Made by a program: the position numbers and the translations under genes. This document shows positions 9,310-18,071 of a stretch of 64,000 bases of DNA, in pieces. How positions within the stretch are numbered: the first letter of the stretch is position 1; the number at the start of each line of letters is the position of its first letter. Source of the DNA: Verrucomicrobiaceae bacterium UBA2429. GTDB taxonomy: Bacteria; Verrucomicrobiota; Verrucomicrobiia; Verrucomicrobiales; Verrucomicrobiaceae. The stretch lies in assembly GCA_002343505.1 (NCBI GenBank), contig DDQZ01000024.1, positions 124,404-188,403 of the forward strand, given 5' to 3'. Under the pieces are notes generated by a model. The model worked only from the letters and a program-made list of their open reading frames with translations. It was not told the origin of the DNA and did no database searches.

Positions 9310-9870
9310 ATGAGCGCCTACTCCCAGCCCATCATCCGATTCGGCCTCGTCACCCCGGCTGTGTTCAACGTGCTCCTTCTCGGCGGAGTGCTCGCGGCGC
9401 TCGGCAAGCTGGCGGACATCCGCAAGGAGAAGGAGGAGCGCTTTGAAGAGCAGACCCAGCGGCTGGCCGCCATGAAAAAGCTCGAGGCCGACATCGCCCC
9501 GAAACGCAAGACTTTCGCCGACCAGAAAAAGCTGCTCGAAACCGATCCGGGCCAGCTTTTCACCCGTGTCCTGGACGCCGTGCTGCCCAAGTTCAAGGAG
9601 ATCGAACTGGCGCGCGGCAGCCTCGTCTTTCCGCTCGACCGCGGGCGCGTGGCGCGCCCATTGAGAACCGACGCCGCGCGCGTCAAAAGCAGCTTCTCCG
9701 GAGGCTTCGGCCCCATGCAGGAGGCCCTGCTCCAGGTGGAGTCCCTCATGCCCCAGGCCGTGCTCGAGGACATGAAAATCACGCGCAAAGCGCACCTGCT
9801 CACCCAGCAGGAGCACCTTGTCATGGAAATGACGCACACATGCTGGAAAGCCGGGGAGGCCAAGCCATGA
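9310..9870 (+). CDS. PilO-like inner-membrane pilus protein (Amuc_1100 position)
   Basis: The 186-residue protein has one N-terminal membrane segment (about 8-28). A charged coiled coil (about 35-75) and a small C-terminal domain follow. This is the topology of PilO and of Akkermansia Amuc_1100, which sits at the same place between the PilM-like gene and the secretin, but it is much shorter than Amuc_1100 (317 aa). ATG 9310 is used; an upstream TTG only adds four residues. Its end overlaps the next start by 4 bp. Confidence 0.65.
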   Translation: MSAYSQPIIRFGLVTPAVFNVLLLGGVLAALGKLADIRKEKEERFEEQTQRLAAMKKLEADIAPKRKTFADQKKLLETDPGQLFTRVLDAVLPKFKEIELARGSLVFPLDRGRVARPLRTDAARVKSSFSGGFGPMQEALLQVESLMPQAVLEDMKITRKAHLLTQQEHLVMEMTHTCWKAGEAKP

Positions 9871-10466
9871 GAACCGCGCTCACAATCATGACCCTGTTCT
9901 CGTTCGCCCTTGGCGCCGGCGCGCAGAAACCCGCGGACGCCAGGCCGAAACGCTCCGCCTTGTTCATCGGCAAAGGCACCGCCTCATGGCTGCCCTCCGT
10001 GGAAATCCTGCCCACCGCGCTGGACATTGAGGCCGCCGCCAAAAACCTCGGCGCGCGCCAGCGCAACCTGGACCCCTTCGGCCTCGCCGTCTTCCCGCGC
10101 GAAGACGCCGCGCCGGCCTTCTTTGACGACACCCTTCGCGAGGCCCCGCGCGTGACGCTGAACCAGGTCCTTCAGTCCCTCAAGATCAACGGTGTCAATC
10201 TCGCGCGGAAAGAGTTCCTCATCGGCGGGCGCAATGTCTTTGAGGGCGACGTCATTGAAATGACCTTCAAGGGGGAGACTTTCCAGGCCCAGGTCATCGA
10301 GGTTGGCCACACCGAGCTGCGCTTCCGCAACCTCCTCCGCGATGAAACCGGCGTTCTCCTCCACTCCATGATCCCCGCGCTGCCGCTGGAGCCCATGCAC
10401 AAGATCGCCTCCCGTCTTGACGGCAAAGTCTCGCCCATGGAGCCGGCCAACCCCAAGTCACCATGA
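9867..10466 (+). CDS. Secreted pilus accessory protein (Amuc_1099 position, PilP-like role)
   Basis: The 199-residue protein has a signal peptide (about residues 1-20, ending GAGAQ) and no other membrane segment. The C-terminal half is beta-rich. Position suggests a periplasmic partner of the secretin, like PilP, although no PilP motif is evident. It overlaps both neighbours by 4 bp, so expression is coupled. Confidence 0.65.
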   Translation: MRTALTIMTLFSFALGAGAQKPADARPKRSALFIGKGTASWLPSVEILPTALDIEAAAKNLGARQRNLDPFGLAVFPREDAAPAFFDDTLREAPRVTLNQVLQSLKINGVNLARKEFLIGGRNVFEGDVIEMTFKGETFQAQVIEVGHTELRFRNLLRDETGVLLHSMIPALPLEPMHKIASRLDGKVSPMEPANPKSP

Positions 10467-12283
10467 GCGCCCTTTTCACACGATGGATCAGCTCCAGCCT
10501 TGCCAGCCTGCATCTCATGGGCGCGGCGCAGGACCCCGCCGCCACTGGCACCCTGGACGCGGCCTCCCCCGCGGCGGTGGATGTCTCCTCCAGGCTCGGC
10601 GCGGCGGCCTCCACAGTCAGCAGCCTGCCCGCCCTGCCCGACGATGGATACTGGATAGACAACGCCCCCATCAACGAGGTCTTCCAATACCTCGCCCGCA
10701 GCGCCGGACTGCAGTTCTTTCACAACAACGAGCTGGCCACCCCTGCCTTCAATGTCACCGGTCATCTCAAGCTCGACAATCCGCGCCAGCAGATGGAGGA
10801 CCTGGCCCAGGCCTACGGTCTCACCGTTTACCAGCAGCGCTCCACCGTCAGCCTGCTCAATGATGCGCAGCTCTCCAGGCTGCCTCTTGAGGTCATGAGT
10901 TATGAGCTCAAATACCTTCGCGGAGCGCCGCTCAACCGCGCCAACCAGGGCGGAGGAGGAGGCGGCGGCGGTGGAGCCACTGTGGATGGCATGGATGGGG
11001 GCGGCGGCACGGGTGGTGGAGGCGGCGGATCACAGCAGGCTGACTTTGAGAAACTCAAAGCCATCATCCGCCCGCTGCTCACACGCGAGGTGGGCCAGAT
11101 CGAGTTCGAGGAAAAAACCAACACGCTTCTTGTCACCGACAACCAGGTGAGGCTCGAACGCATCCGCGCCCTGCTCGCCCAGCTCGACAAGGCCAAGCAG
11201 CAGATCCTCGTCAACGTCCGCGTGCTGCGCATCAAGCGCAACGACGCCCGCCGCGCCGGCATAGACTGGAGTCGGGCGCTTGGCGACACGGGCACCACCA
11301 TCACCGCCTCGCAGAGTCTGAATGCCCTCTTCAACCTGCCTGACATCAGCACCATCACACGCTCCGGCGCGCTGCCCAATCCCACGACCAGCATCAACAA
11401 GGTCAACACAGACGGCATCGGCCTCGTCTTTGGCAATCCCCAGGTGCAGGCCATCCTGCGCGCCCTGGAGGAAGCCGACATCGTCAGCCAGGAAGCATGC
11501 CCAACCATCATCACCGAGGACAACGAGCAGGGCACCATCTCCATCGTGGACCGCTTCCCGGTCATCACCGCCAACGTGACAAACAGCGGCGCGGGAGTGC
11601 AGAACATCAGCGAACTCGTCCGCTACCAGATTGACGAAAAGGATCCGGACCCCACCACAAACCCCGAAAAGAGCCGCGAGATCGGCGTCACCCTCTCCGT
11701 CACGCCCACCCTCCTGCCGGACGGCACCGTGCGCATGAAGCTGCGCCCGCGCGTGGCCAAGATCGTCGAGCTCGTCGCCGGCCAGGGCGGCAATGTGTAT
11801 CCGCGCGTCAGCGAGTCCACTGTAGAGGCCATCAGCCGCATCCCGGCCGGACAGTCGCTCTTCCTCGGCGGCTTCTATGACTACAGCGGCTCGGAGGGCG
11901 AGAACAAGGTGCCCGTGCTTGGCAGCATCCCCGTCATCCGCAAACTGTTCAGCACCGAGCAGAGGAAGCTGGAGCAGGTCAGCCTTGTCTTCATCATCAC
12001 CCCCCAGATTTATGATGCCTCAAACGCGGCCGAACTGCCCGGCGTGAACTGGCAGATGCGCGAGTATTCAGCCATGCAGCCCGAGGACATCGCGGATTCC
12101 GGGCTTTCCCTCACCGGAGATGGCGGCGGGAACCAGGGCCTTGCGGCCAGGGCCGCCCTTCCGGCGTCCGCGCCCAGGGAGTCGTGGCTCCGGCGCGTCT
12201 TCACCAAAAAGTCATCACCCGCCATGGTGCAGTCTCCGGCGGCAGGTCCGTCCGGCACTCATGGCGGAGCCCCCTACCGCTGA
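10463..12283 (+). CDS. Secretin, outer-membrane pilus/secretion channel (GspD/PilQ-like, Amuc_1098-like)
   Basis: The 606-residue protein forms the outer-membrane ring through which the pilus or pseudopilus acts. It has an N0/secretin-TonB-like domain (about 70-150), an N-domain (about 195-275) with the typical KLKAIIRPLLTREVGQIEF segment, and a C-terminal secretin domain (about 340-520). The secretin domain includes the VPVLGSIPVIRKLF motif. A very glycine-rich linker lies at about 165-190. A signal-like hydrophobic N-terminus is short. The last 80 residues are a poorly conserved tail. It lies after the PilP-like gene with a 4-bp overlap. Confidence 0.9.
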   Translation: MSALFTRWISSSLASLHLMGAAQDPAATGTLDAASPAAVDVSSRLGAAASTVSSLPALPDDGYWIDNAPINEVFQYLARSAGLQFFHNNELATPAFNVTGHLKLDNPRQQMEDLAQAYGLTVYQQRSTVSLLNDAQLSRLPLEVMSYELKYLRGAPLNRANQGGGGGGGGGATVDGMDGGGGTGGGGGGSQQADFEKLKAIIRPLLTREVGQIEFEEKTNTLLVTDNQVRLERIRALLAQLDKAKQQILVNVRVLRIKRNDARRAGIDWSRALGDTGTTITASQSLNALFNLPDISTITRSGALPNPTTSINKVNTDGIGLVFGNPQVQAILRALEEADIVSQEACPTIITEDNEQGTISIVDRFPVITANVTNSGAGVQNISELVRYQIDEKDPDPTTNPEKSREIGVTLSVTPTLLPDGTVRMKLRPRVAKIVELVAGQGGNVYPRVSESTVEAISRIPAGQSLFLGGFYDYSGSEGENKVPVLGSIPVIRKLFSTEQRKLEQVSLVFIITPQIYDASNAAELPGVNWQMREYSAMQPEDIADSGLSLTGDGGGNQGLAARAALPASAPRESWLRRVFTKKSSPAMVQSPAAGPSGTHGGAPYR

Positions 12284-12289
12284 ACCCGC

Positions 12290-12877
12290 ATGGTCGCCGA
12301 AGCAGTCAATGGCATTCCCCTCTCCGCCACCGTTCCCGGACTCTCCGACATCCGGCCGGTGCTGGAGCGCATCGCCGTCACATGTGTCAAGCATCTGCGC
12401 CTCGGCGGCTACCTTTCAGAAGCCGAGGCCGCCTTGCTCACCTCCTCCTACCGCGAAAGCATCTGCCGCCCGTCACCCCCTCAGGACGCTCTCATCTTCA
12501 TCGCCGAGACCCAGGCGGAAAAGCACTCCCTCACTGTCGAGGGCGAGGTGCTGCGCATGCAGAAAATCCTCCGCGCCAGCCTCAGCGACCGCGTCCACTA
12601 CTGGAGTTTCGGCCCCCTGCCCGGCCGGGCGGACGCGCTTTACGAGCACTGCCCCGCCCTGCGCCCCATCTGCGGAGCCCTCGGCTGCCCCGCCATCATG
12701 GCCGGCGAGACCAGCATCGTGCATGTGGCATCCATCAACCCCGTGGCCGCCACCGTAGCCTCCTTTTGGATCGGCCACGAACTCAACCGCGTCACTGCTG
12801 GAGACTCGCCTTTCGTCTTTTCCTTCCTCACCGACCTGGCCTCCTGGAGCCAGCTCATGCAGCGCCACTTCGCATGA
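12290..12877 (+). CDS. Pilus-operon protein of unknown function
   Basis: The function is not recognised. The 195-residue protein has no signal peptide or membrane helix. It contains a short cysteine-containing stretch (PALRPICGALGCPAIM) in its middle. It lies between the secretin and the ATPase with a 6-bp gap upstream and a 4-bp overlap downstream, so it is probably a cytoplasmic accessory factor of the pilus machine. Confidence 0.7.
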   Translation: MVAEAVNGIPLSATVPGLSDIRPVLERIAVTCVKHLRLGGYLSEAEAALLTSSYRESICRPSPPQDALIFIAETQAEKHSLTVEGEVLRMQKILRASLSDRVHYWSFGPLPGRADALYEHCPALRPICGALGCPAIMAGETSIVHVASINPVAATVASFWIGHELNRVTAGDSPFVFSFLTDLASWSQLMQRHFA

Positions 12878-14565
12878 ATCTCAACCTCGGCATCGAGTTC
12901 AACGACACCATCCAGCGGCTCATCGTCGGCCAGCTGCGCAGCTCCATGGCCGCGCAGGAAGGCGTGAGCGACGAGGCTCTTGTGCGCAAGTCCTCCAAGA
13001 CCCGCATTCTCGGCGCCGTGGGCCGCGCATCCGGCCTGCCCGCCTTCCCGCAGGTGCGTGATCTCGTGGACCAGGAGTTCGTCGGCTATTGCGACCCCGC
13101 CGTGCTTTCCCGAGGAATGTTCGTGCCCCTGCGCCGCAGCCCGAAGCAGATTCTACTCGCTGTGGCCAACCCCTGGGATTACCGCGCCGACGACTACTGC
13201 GCCGCGAGGTTTCCGGACGACGAGGTTTTAAAAGTCGTCACTCTTGCCTCCGAAGTCTCCTCCGTCATCGAAGGCTCGGCCAGCTCCTCCGGCCCCAGCC
13301 GCGCCGAACTCGAGGCCGTGGAAGTCGAGGAATTCTCCAACGAGTGCCCCGACTTCGATGTCACCCGCCAGCACGAGGAACCCATCGCCCAGCTCGTCTC
13401 CAGCATGGTCTCCGACGCCATCAAGCAGCACGCCTCCGACATCCACATCAAGACCGAGAAGACCCTCTTTCAATATTGCTTCCGCATTGACGGCGACCTC
13501 GGCGCGCGCGTGGACATGCCCATGAAGCTGCGCGACCGCGTGGACGCCTTTATGCTCAACCTCATGCGCCTCGCGCCCGAGGAGCGCAACAAGCGCCCCG
13601 GCATCTCCGGGCGCTTCACCGCCAGCTACTACGGGCGCGCCGTCGGCGTGCGCTACGAGCGCCACCGCACCTACCGCGGCTACCACGTCACCATGCGCCT
13701 GCTGGACAAGACGCATCTCGAGGCCCGCCTCGGCATGGGCACCCTGGCCTTCGACAAGGAGACGCTCTTCGAACTCGACAAGGCCATGGCCGTGCCCTCC
13801 GGCATCATTGTCATGTCCGGCCCGACAGGCTCCGGCAAATCCACCACGCTCAACGCCATGCTGCGCGAGCTCAACCACCCCGAGGACAACATCCTCACCC
13901 TCGAAAACCCCGTCGAGGATGAGATCCCAGGCGTCACCCATTGCGACCTGCGCAACTCCTCCGAGTTCAAGCCCATGATCTCCAGCTTCATGCGCTCGGA
14001 CCCCGACATCATCCTCATGGGCGAGGTGCGCGACTACGAGTCCGCCGAACTCGCCATCGAGGCCGCCATCACCGGCCACAAAGTCCTCACCACCATCCAC
14101 ACTCCGCGCGCCTCGCAGATCATCGAGCGCTTCCAGCAGCTCGGCATCGAGCGGTGGAAGATCGCCCAGACTCTCAAAGCCGCCTGCGCCCAGCGCCTCG
14201 TCAAGCTGCTCTGCCCCGCCTGCCGCGAGCGGCGCGACGGCGTCCCCGAGCGCGAGATTCGCCTCTTCCACCTCGACCCCTCGTGGGCCGCGCGCCCCGT
14301 CTTTGTCCACCGCAAAGAGGGCTGCCCCGAATGCAAAGGCCGCGGCTACTCGGGCCGCACCGCCATTCTCGAAATCCTGCCCATCAGCCCGAAAATCGGT
14401 GACAAGCTGGCCAAAGGCGAGATCACCCCCTTTGAACTGGAGCTGGAAGTGCGCCGGGAAAGCAATCTGCCCTCCCTCCGCGACAACGGCCTCAAAATCA
14501 TGGCCGAAGGCAAGACCGACCTCGACGCCCTCAAGAAGGTGCTCGACATGACCTATGACTCGTGA
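12874..14565 (+). CDS. Pilus/type II secretion assembly ATPase (PilB/GspE family)
   Basis: The hexameric ATPase that drives pilin polymerisation from the cytoplasmic face. The 563-residue protein has an N-terminal GspE domain and a conserved Walker A GPTGSGKS at 316-323. Also seen are an Asp-box/Walker B region (DPDIILMGEVRD) and the His box (TIHTPRA). A C-terminal tetracysteine zinc motif lies at C447, C450, C484 and C487, typical of PilB/GspE rather than PilT. ATG 12874 gives the 4-bp overlap with the previous gene. No PilT retraction ATPase is present in the window. Confidence 0.93.
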   Translation: MNLNLGIEFNDTIQRLIVGQLRSSMAAQEGVSDEALVRKSSKTRILGAVGRASGLPAFPQVRDLVDQEFVGYCDPAVLSRGMFVPLRRSPKQILLAVANPWDYRADDYCAARFPDDEVLKVVTLASEVSSVIEGSASSSGPSRAELEAVEVEEFSNECPDFDVTRQHEEPIAQLVSSMVSDAIKQHASDIHIKTEKTLFQYCFRIDGDLGARVDMPMKLRDRVDAFMLNLMRLAPEERNKRPGISGRFTASYYGRAVGVRYERHRTYRGYHVTMRLLDKTHLEARLGMGTLAFDKETLFELDKAMAVPSGIIVMSGPTGSGKSTTLNAMLRELNHPEDNILTLENPVEDEIPGVTHCDLRNSSEFKPMISSFMRSDPDIILMGEVRDYESAELAIEAAITGHKVLTTIHTPRASQIIERFQQLGIERWKIAQTLKAACAQRLVKLLCPACRERRDGVPEREIRLFHLDPSWAARPVFVHRKEGCPECKGRGYSGRTAILEILPISPKIGDKLAKGEITPFELELEVRRESNLPSLRDNGLKIMAEGKTDLDALKKVLDMTYDS

Positions 14566-14568
14566 GCC

Positions 14569-15786
14569 ATGAACGCCTTCCAAGTCACCCTCCGCCACAG
14601 CGAGCGCCCGGACCTCTCCAGAGTCCTGGAAATCGAGGCCCCCAACCGCGAGCAGGCTGCCGCGCTCGCCGCCAAACCCGGCTTCCGCGTAGCCCTCGTC
14701 AAGCCGCTCAAAGGCGTGAAAAAAAGCGGCCGCGCCAAAGGCGGCATCCCGCGCAAGGAGCTGATCAAACTTTTCCGCGGCCTTGCCTCGATGCTCAAGG
14801 CCAACATCAGCACCTCCGACGCCCTGCTCTACTACGCACAGGGCCTGCCCGACCCCGCGCTTCAGGCCGCCTTGATGAACATCCGCAACCGGCTTGAGGC
14901 CGGCATCCCCGTCCAGGCCGCCTTCGCCAAGGAGCAGTGCTTCGACAGCACCATCATCACCATCATCGAGGCCGGCTCGGACTCCGGGCAGCTTGGCGAC
15001 GCCTTCAGCTCCCTGGCCCGCCGCATCAAGATCGAGATGATGTTCGCCAGCAAGCTGCGCTCCGCCCTGCTTGTGCCCTCCATCATCATCCTCTTTCAGA
15101 TCGGCCTCTTCATCTACTCGCAGGTCTATGTCGTCGCCCAGGTCGAGGACACCCTCAAAAGCGTGCGCCAGGAGCCGGACGCGCTCTCCCAGGTCATCTT
15201 TTCCATCAGCCATTTCGTGCAAAAAGTCTGGCCCTTTTTTGTCATCGCACTCACCTCCTTTCTCGTCTCCATCTTCCGCTCCGCCCCCCTGCGCCAGCGG
15301 CTGCTCATCTTCCTCATGGGCCGCTGGACGCTTTTGAAAAAGCTCGTCATGGGCCTGCGCCAGAGCGCGTGGATCGGCACCCTCCAGATGCTCTATGCCA
15401 ACGGCATCAACCTCGCCCGCGCCTCCGCCCTCTCCGCCCGCGTGCTCGCCGGCACGCCCATGTACGAGGATTTCATCAAAGCCTCCACCACCTATGAGTC
15501 CTCCGGCGTGCCCTTTGCCGAATCACTCAAGCGCCACACCGAACTCGATCCCCAGGTCATCCACATGATCGGCATCGGCGAGCGGTCAGCCTCCCTGCCC
15601 CAGCAGCTCGAGCTCCTGCGGGACATCTACGAGGAGGACACCGCCGCCATCATGTCCGACTTCACCCAAGTCATCAATTTCGTCACCCTCGCCATGGCCG
15701 TCGTGCTCATCGGCTTCGTCTTCACCGGCTCCATGCTGCCCATCTTCCTCATGGGCCCGCGCATGATGCAGTCCGGCAACATGTGA
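14569..15786 (+). CDS. Inner-membrane platform protein (PilC/GspF family)
   Basis: The 405-residue polytopic protein has two GspF-type repeats. The first contains the typical KLFRGLASMLKANIS and RLEAGIPVQAAF segments. Membrane helices are near residues 165-190, 215-240 and 365-395. The second repeat ends with the usual VINFVTLAMAVVLIGFV stretch. It sits 3 bp after its partner ATPase. Confidence 0.92.
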   Translation: MNAFQVTLRHSERPDLSRVLEIEAPNREQAAALAAKPGFRVALVKPLKGVKKSGRAKGGIPRKELIKLFRGLASMLKANISTSDALLYYAQGLPDPALQAALMNIRNRLEAGIPVQAAFAKEQCFDSTIITIIEAGSDSGQLGDAFSSLARRIKIEMMFASKLRSALLVPSIIILFQIGLFIYSQVYVVAQVEDTLKSVRQEPDALSQVIFSISHFVQKVWPFFVIALTSFLVSIFRSAPLRQRLLIFLMGRWTLLKKLVMGLRQSAWIGTLQMLYANGINLARASALSARVLAGTPMYEDFIKASTTYESSGVPFAESLKRHTELDPQVIHMIGIGERSASLPQQLELLRDIYEEDTAAIMSDFTQVINFVTLAMAVVLIGFVFTGSMLPIFLMGPRMMQSGNM

Positions 15787-15798
15787 CCCCTGAACCCT

Positions 15799-16215
15799 AT
15801 GAAAATGCACATCCTCATCCTCGCACTCGCCGCCTCAGCCGCATGGGCTGACCCGACTCCGCGACTCGTGCCGCGTCCCATCCCCGGCATGGTCCATGCC
15901 CCGCGCCCCGCCAGCACCCAGGTCGTGCGCAGGGACGGCGCGCCGGCAAAAGCCGCCGGTGCCAGCCAAGGCGTGCCTTCCGTTGAAGCGGCGCGCATCG
16001 TCTTCATCCACCGCGCCGCCACCCTGCCACCGGAGTTGCGTCTTGTGGAAAAACCTCGGCGCCCTGAACCCGCCGCCACTGCGATCAAACCCGTCATTCA
16101 GGAACGGCCCGGAAAATTGCGCATCATCCCGCAAAGCGAAGCCGCCGCTCTCGCAGCCCTCGCAGAAAAACCCGCCGCACTCACCGCCCATGAACCCTCG
16201 CCCGACAAAGACTGA
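15799..16215 (+). CDS. Small secreted protein of the pilus operon, function unknown
   Basis: The 138-residue protein has a clear signal peptide (about 1-17, ending AWA) and a Pro/Arg/Ala-rich, probably unstructured mature region. No family is recognised. It starts 12 bp after the platform gene and overlaps the following prepilin gene by 26 bp, so it is part of the operon. Confidence 0.65.
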   Translation: MKMHILILALAASAAWADPTPRLVPRPIPGMVHAPRPASTQVVRRDGAPAKAAGASQGVPSVEAARIVFIHRAATLPPELRLVEKPRRPEPAATAIKPVIQERPGKLRIIPQSEAAALAALAEKPAALTAHEPSPDKD

Positions 16216-16600
16216 CTCCACCCGCCGCGGCTACAGCCTCCTTGAGCTCAGCCTCGTCATGGCCCTGCTCCTGGGTCTGAGCACCTTCGCCGGGCTGACC
16301 GTCTCCTCCATCCGCGACTGGCAGCGCGGCAAGGATGCCTCCCTCTCCCTCCAGGCCGTCTTCGCCGCCCAGCGCGCCTGGATGGCCGACCACCCCACCG
16401 GCGACATCGAACTGGTCAGCTCCGCGCAATTGCAGACTTACCTGCCGGAAGGCTGGTATGCCATGCCAGCCTTTGTCAGCCTATCGGGCGAGTCGCTCAC
16501 ACTCGACTACAATGTCATGCCCCCGCTCCTCTACACCAGCGGCGTCGTTTATGATCCCTCCGGCGCCCCCGATGATGGATTATGGGATGTTGGCAAATGA
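16190..16600 (+). CDS. Minor prepilin/pseudopilin
   Basis: The 136-residue protein has a short basic leader ending at Gly14, then YSLLE with Glu at +5 and a hydrophobic helix (SLVMALLLGL). This is a class III prepilin signal. The rest is a short globular domain with no cysteines seen. As the second prepilin of the operon it is probably a minor subunit. ATG 16190 is inside the end of the previous gene. The stop overlaps the ABC ATPase start by 4 bp. Confidence 0.85.
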   Translation: MNPRPTKTDSTRRGYSLLELSLVMALLLGLSTFAGLTVSSIRDWQRGKDASLSLQAVFAAQRAWMADHPTGDIELVSSAQLQTYLPEGWYAMPAFVSLSGESLTLDYNVMPPLLYTSGVVYDPSGAPDDGLWDVGK

Positions 16601-17304
16601 CAGAAACCCGTGATAGTACTCCCATGTCTGAACAACCCGCTCTGACAATCCCCGCCGGCACCCGCTTCGGCTATCGTGAAGGTCCCCTCTGGCACCGCAG
16701 GCAGCGCTGCCTCGTCGAGACTCCGCAGGATGTAGTCACCGGTCCCGGCCTGCATCTGCTCGTGGCCCCGAATGGCTCCGGAAAAACCACGCTGCTGCGC
16801 ACCCTCGCCGGCCTTCTCCCAGCCTTGAGCGGTTCCGTCAACGCCGGCGGGCACGTCTACTACTTCTCCGACGAGTTGCGCGCCGACTCGGAACTCAAAC
16901 CGCGCACACTCTTCCGCTCCCTGCTGAAAAACGGCGCGCTCGCCATGGCCGAGGAGCTGGCCGAAACCCTGCGTCTGGATTTGAACCGGCCCATCGGCCA
17001 GCTCTCCCGCGGCAACCGCCAGAAAGTGCTGCTCATCCTCGCCGAGGTGAAGGTGGCGCACGAAAACGCGGGCGTGCTGCTCATGGACGAGCCTCTCACC
17101 GGCCTCGACGCCGAGACCCGCGCCCAGATGACCGCGCTCTGGTCCTCCGCACAGACAAAGGCCGTCCGCCTCGTCATCCTCCACGAGTTGGAGTCCGTGC
17201 GCCACGCCGACTCCCTGCTCTCCATCCACGGCGGCAGGCTGGCCCATGCGCGTGAAAAGAGCGGCGCCACCTGGCTCGACACTTACCACTCCCTCCAGTC
17301 ATGA
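16597..17304 (+). CDS. ABC transporter ATP-binding protein (CcmA-like)
   Basis: The 235-residue ATPase has Walker A (APNGSGKTT), an ABC signature written LSRGNRQK and Walker B VLLMDEPLTGLD. The closest general type by eye is the CcmA-like/ABC-2 exporter ATPase. ATG 16597 gives a 4-bp overlap with the prepilin gene; an internal ATG at 16624 is an alternative. The permease follows with a 4-bp overlap. Confidence 0.85.
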   Translation: MTETRDSTPMSEQPALTIPAGTRFGYREGPLWHRRQRCLVETPQDVVTGPGLHLLVAPNGSGKTTLLRTLAGLLPALSGSVNAGGHVYYFSDELRADSELKPRTLFRSLLKNGALAMAEELAETLRLDLNRPIGQLSRGNRQKVLLILAEVKVAHENAGVLLMDEPLTGLDAETRAQMTALWSSAQTKAVRLVILHELESVRHADSLLSIHGGRLAHAREKSGATWLDTYHSLQS

Positions 17305-18071
17305 AATCCCTCCCCCTCCTCCGCATGAGCCTGGCCGGACTGATGAGCCGCAGCAGTTGCTGGCTGCTGCTCGGCGGCGCGCTCGTCTTCGCATGGCTCG
17401 CTCCGCTCGTCACACCCTGGCAGGAAAATCCCCAGATCCTCCAGCCCGCGCGCGCCCAGGCCGCGTGGGTCTTCGCCTGGCTCGCCCTCTTCACCTGGCT
17501 GCCCTTCCAGGCCGCCGCGCTTGGCCGCCGCCTGAGGGTCGAGGGAATGCTGGAGCACCTGCGCTCAGGCGGCCGCCGCGCCTGGAATCTCTGGCTCCAG
17601 CTCGGCTCCGCCGTGCTCCTCTGGATGCTCGCCGTGGCCGTCATCGCCGCGCTTGTCTGTGTCGTCTTCTGCCTGCCTCAGCGCGCGGGCGAAGGCGCGC
17701 TCTGGACGCAGCTCGTCCTGCAATACACAGCCCTTTACTTCATCTGCGCCGCCCCGCTCGTCCTGCTCGCCGCCGCGCTTGGCACTCGCACCGCCGAGGT
17801 CATCGCCTTCCTCGTCCCGGTGGCCCTGCTATTCACCGGCCTCTTTGGCGCCGCCTGGCTCGCACCCATGCTCGGCGGCTCATCCTCCAGCCTCATCCAG
17901 ACGCTCTGGCTCGCCGTGCCGCATTATCATCTGGCGGACCTCACCCCGCGTCTTGTCTTCAAAATGGGACCGCTCCCCTCGGCGGACTTCCTCGCCACCC
18001 TCGGCGGTCTCACCCTCCAGGGCGCGGCTCTTTCCCTCCTCGGACTATGCGCCTTCCGCACACGCTCCTGA
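17301..18071 (+). CDS. ABC transporter membrane protein
   Basis: The 256-residue hydrophobic protein has about six predicted membrane helices and fits an ABC-2/CcmB-like permease. It partners the ATPase immediately upstream. Its end overlaps the start of the peroxidase-like gene by 25 bp. Substrate unknown; a role in heme or c-type cytochrome maturation would fit the downstream gene but is inference. Confidence 0.75.
   Translation: MKSLPLLRMSLAGLMSRSSCWLLLGGALVFAWLAPLVTPWQENPQILQPARAQAAWVFAWLALFTWLPFQAAALGRRLRVEGMLEHLRSGGRRAWNLWLQLGSAVLLWMLAVAVIAALVCVVFCLPQRAGEGALWTQLVLQYTALYFICAAPLVLLAAALGTRTAEVIAFLVPVALLFTGLFGAAWLAPMLGGSSSSLIQTLWLAVPHYHLADLTPRLVFKMGPLPSADFLATLGGLTLQGAALSLLGLCAFRTRS

Noticed and set aside
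13228..15222. Long minus-strand open frame (664 codons) opposite the pilus ATPase and platform genes
   Set aside because: It is rich in Asp, Val and Gly repeats, as expected for antisense of high-GC genes. The plus strand shows complete PilB and PilC motifs.
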